Of a stretch of 8,098 nt of DNA, positions 6,547-8,098 are shown piece by piece (position 1 is the stretch's first letter; each line of letters begins with the position of its first letter). The notes under the pieces were generated by a model. The model saw only the letters and a program-made list of their open reading frames with translations, ran no database searches and was not told where the DNA came from. This stretch comes from JBAYZQ01 sp041672385. GTDB lineage: Bacteria > Spirochaetota > Spirochaetia > Sphaerochaetales > Sphaerochaetaceae. Made by a program: the position numbers and the translations under genes. Location: NCBI GenBank assembly GCA_041672385.1, contig JBAYZQ010000102.1:1-8098 (forward strand), written 5' to 3'.

Positions 6547-6575
6547 TTGTTAAATTCTTTATTTAGAATTAGAAT
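6547..6575 (+). promoter_or_regulatory. Predicted sigma70 promoter of the flavoprotein gene
   Basis: TTGTTA (6547-6552), a 17-bp spacer and TAGAAT (6570-6575, five of six), ending 6 nt before the ATG at 6582. A second TAGAAT is at 6564-6569. No Shine-Dalgarno is present. A short inverted repeat AACAA-AC-TTGTT (6540-6551) spans both divergent -35 boxes and could be an operator, but it is only 5 bp per arm. Confidence 0.45.
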
Positions 6576-6581
6576 AAAATT

Positions 6582-7109
6582 ATGAGAAATCTTATTTTTA
6601 CCGGATCAAACTATTTAAACAGTAACTGCTCTCAAATTGTAAAATTTTTGTTTTCAAACCTATCTTCAAATTCCAAAATAATTGATCCTTATAAAATTAA
6701 GGTTAATCCCTGCACTGGTTGCAATTCTTGCTTAAAAAATAATAAATGTATATTTAATGATGATATGGATTTAGTTGTAGAGGATATCCAAGAATCAGAT
6801 CGTCTAATCTTTATTTCTCCAGTTTTTTTCTTTGGTTTGCCCTCGGCATTAAAGACTATTATTGATCGCTTTCAGATCTTTTGGGAAAAACCCCCAATTG
6901 GTAAAGAAAAACATGCCCTAGTGATACTAACGGGAGGTTCTCCATATTTTTTAGACCAATTTTATTCCAGCAAAAAAATTTTTAATTCTGCATTTAAGGT
7001 ATTAGGGATAAATAAATTTGAATTTATAACTTTAAGTAATACTGATAAAGTTTGTTTTTCTGAAAATTATGAATTTAAAGAACTTCTTAAAAAAAAGATT
7101 TTAGACTAA
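6582..7109 (+). CDS. Flavodoxin-fold protein with compact four-cysteine motif (iron-sulfur flavoprotein-like NADPH-dependent FMN reductase family)
   Basis: A 175-aa cytosolic protein with the flavodoxin-like fold of the NADPH-dependent FMN reductase family. The first strand and FMN phosphate loop are LIFTGSNYLNSNCSQ (4-18). PCTGCNSCLKNNKC (43-56) gives cysteines 44, 47, 50 and 56, spaced CX2CX2CX5C as in archaeal iron-sulfur flavoproteins that hold a 4Fe-4S cluster. NDDMDLVVEDIQESD (59-73), ISPVFFFGLPSALKTIIDR (78-96) and TGGSP (117-121) follow the family pattern for flavin binding and dimer contact. It probably moves electrons in an anaerobic redox reaction, but the partner is unknown. The gene stands alone, diverging from azlC with 79 bp between them. 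The phosphate loop lacks the usual SPR(x)NGN sequence. Whether a cluster is bound cannot be decided from sequence. Confidence 0.82.
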   Translation: MRNLIFTGSNYLNSNCSQIVKFLFSNLSSNSKIIDPYKIKVNPCTGCNSCLKNNKCIFNDDMDLVVEDIQESDRLIFISPVFFFGLPSALKTIIDRFQIFWEKPPIGKEKHALVILTGGSPYFLDQFYSSKKIFNSAFKVLGINKFEFITLSNTDKVCFSENYEFKELLKKKILD

Positions 7110-7196
7110 AATAAACATTTTTTTGGATAAATTACCTTAAGTTATAGATTAAAGAAAATATTTTAGTTATATTAGTTAAGATGTACTAAAAAATTC

Positions 7197-7203
7197 AGAG
7201 AGG
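7197..7203 (+). promoter_or_regulatory. Ribosome binding site of tig
   Basis: AGAGAGG lies 5 nt before the ATG at 7209 and fixes the trigger factor start. In the 99-bp gap after the flavoprotein gene, TATATT (7168-7173) could be a -10 box, but no good -35 accompanies it. No terminator hairpin is evident in the gap. Confidence 0.7.
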
Positions 7204-7208
7204 ATAAT

Positions 7209-8098
7209 ATGGATTATACAAAAAACTTTGAGAAAATTGATAATTCTACAAAAAGATTGACAATTACAGTTCCAGCTACTGAGATTGATAATGAGTATCA
7301 AAAAACAGTAAAGAAATATGCTAAAGAACTTACAGTTAATGGTTTCAGAAAGGGAAAAGCACCAAATTCAGTGATTGAAAGAAAATATGGAGAAACTATC
7401 AGAAACGAAGCTTTCTCAGATAATATTGACAAAATAATTGAAGAGATTTTTTCAAATGAAGATATGGACAAGGTTAATAACCCTATAAATCCAAAAAATC
7501 TACATTTTGAGAATGAAGATGATATTTTCCCAATAAAGGAAAATGAGGATGTAGTCTGCAAGATTACTTACTCAACTCTTCCAGAATTTGATTTACCTGA
7601 ATACAAAGGTCTTGATGTTGAATACAATGAAGTCAAATTTGATGCTAAAAAAGCATTAGATGATGAAATTGACAGACTACTTGAACAGAATGCAATGATT
7701 ATTGAGAAAGAAGATAAAATTGCTGAAAAGGGTAATATTGTTACTCTAGATGTAAAAGTAAGTGATGAAGAAGGAACAGAAATCGCAGCAGAATCTAGAG
7801 AAGATTATGTATTTACAATTTCTGATAAAACAGAACCTTTTGAACTTGATTCAAAAATAATTGGAATGAAATTAGACGAAGTAAAGTCTGTTAGTAAAAC
7901 CAAGGATAAGGTCAAAAAGAATTATCAAATTACTTTAAAGAAAATTAAAGTGAAGGAACTTCCTGAACTTGATGATGAATTTGCACAAGACGTAAAAGAA
8001 GAATACAAAACTCTTGATATGATGAAAGAAGCTTTAGCAAAAGAAATTTCTGATAAACATGAAAAAGAAGTTAAAGATTTAAAAATTCAATCTTTGTT
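7209..8098 (+). CDS. tig: Trigger factor, ribosome-associated chaperone (3' end cut by window edge)
   Basis: Trigger factor binds beside the ribosomal exit tunnel and holds nascent chains. The window contains 296 codons; the usual total is about 430-450, so the rest of the C-terminal chaperone domain lies outside. The ribosome-binding N-terminal domain (about 1-130) carries the signature GFRKGKAP (45-52). Residues 174-246 correspond to the FKBP-type prolyl isomerase domain, from KGNIVTLDVKV to YQITLKKIK. The linker KELPELDDEFAQDV (249-262) then opens the C-terminal domain. The isomerase domain is shortened: the stretch that normally holds FPxxY...LxGK is replaced by a short lysine-rich loop (229-238), and FIPGFE is degraded to PFELDS (210-215). 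Isomerase activity is therefore doubtful, while ribosome binding should be intact. Start supported by the AGAGAGG site. In many bacteria clpP and clpX follow; that cannot be seen here. Confidence 0.94.
   Translation, partial: MDYTKNFEKIDNSTKRLTITVPATEIDNEYQKTVKKYAKELTVNGFRKGKAPNSVIERKYGETIRNEAFSDNIDKIIEEIFSNEDMDKVNNPINPKNLHFENEDDIFPIKENEDVVCKITYSTLPEFDLPEYKGLDVEYNEVKFDAKKALDDEIDRLLEQNAMIIEKEDKIAEKGNIVTLDVKVSDEEGTEIAAESREDYVFTISDKTEPFELDSKIIGMKLDEVKSVSKTKDKVKKNYQITLKKIKVKELPELDDEFAQDVKEEYKTLDMMKEALAKEISDKHEKEVKDLKIQSL

Noticed and set aside
7105..7167. Inverted repeat ACTAAAATA / TATTTTAGT flanking the gap before tig
   Set aside because: Arms are purely AT-rich apart from one pair and are separated by 45 nt, so a chance match is likely and no terminator structure results.
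7298..7561. Minus-strand frame rich in Ser and Phe within tig
   Set aside because: The composition is the expected complement of a Lys/Glu-rich coding strand; trigger factor motifs are unbroken on the plus strand.
1..8098. tRNA, rRNA, riboswitch, CRISPR, insertion sequence or attachment site
   Set aside because: Intergenic gaps are at most about 105 bp and hold no cloverleaf, repeat array, terminal inverted repeats or transposase-like frame that I can see.

Overview
This is an AT-rich bacterial window (by eye about 30% G+C) that is almost entirely coding. It holds nine protein genes, two of them cut by the window edges. I see no RNA genes, mobile elements or CRISPR. An apolipoprotein N-acyltransferase (Lnt) means a diderm with triacylated lipoproteins. 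The motif flavour of that Lnt (catalytic-lysine segment ending in SEHFPY, CFED around the catalytic Cys) recalls treponemal Lnt, so my best guess is a low-GC spirochaete of the Treponema group. That guess rests on memory of family sequences, not on a search. XdhC/YqeC and a small Fe-S flavoprotein suggest an anaerobic or fermentative lifestyle.

Layout. (1) Minus strand, 1-1453: yqeC then xdhC (3' end outside the window), accessory factors for molybdenum-cofactor hydroxylases. The hydroxylase itself is not in view. (2) Plus strand, 1559-3899: a YfcE-type phosphodiesterase, then lnt, with a stem-loop in the 70-bp gap. (3) Minus strand, 6502 down to 3872: a tight four-gene unit, azlC-azlD-yuiD(DUF212)-DUF2974 hydrolase. 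Two junctions have zero spacing and one has 3 nt. Its last gene overlaps the end of lnt tail to tail. (4) Plus strand, 6582-7109: a small flavoprotein with a compact four-cysteine motif. (5) Plus strand, 7209 to the right edge: trigger factor (tig), lacking its C-terminal end.

How the genes work together. XdhC and YqeC both serve maturation of Mo hydroxylases. AzlC and AzlD form a two-subunit branched-chain amino-acid exporter. The two genes that follow, a divergent PAP2-like membrane protein and an alpha/beta-hydrolase, are translationally linked to it, but no shared pathway is known to me. Lnt and trigger factor are housekeeping genes.

The most interesting signal is in the promoters. Three genes without a Shine-Dalgarno (yqeC, yfcE, the flavoprotein) each have a sigma70-like promoter with a 17-bp spacer whose -10 box ends exactly 6 nt before the ATG. 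This geometry predicts leaderless mRNAs. Genes with good Shine-Dalgarno sites (lnt, azlD, the DUF2974 gene, tig) lack it. I found no clear new multi-gene system such as a defence or biosynthetic cluster.
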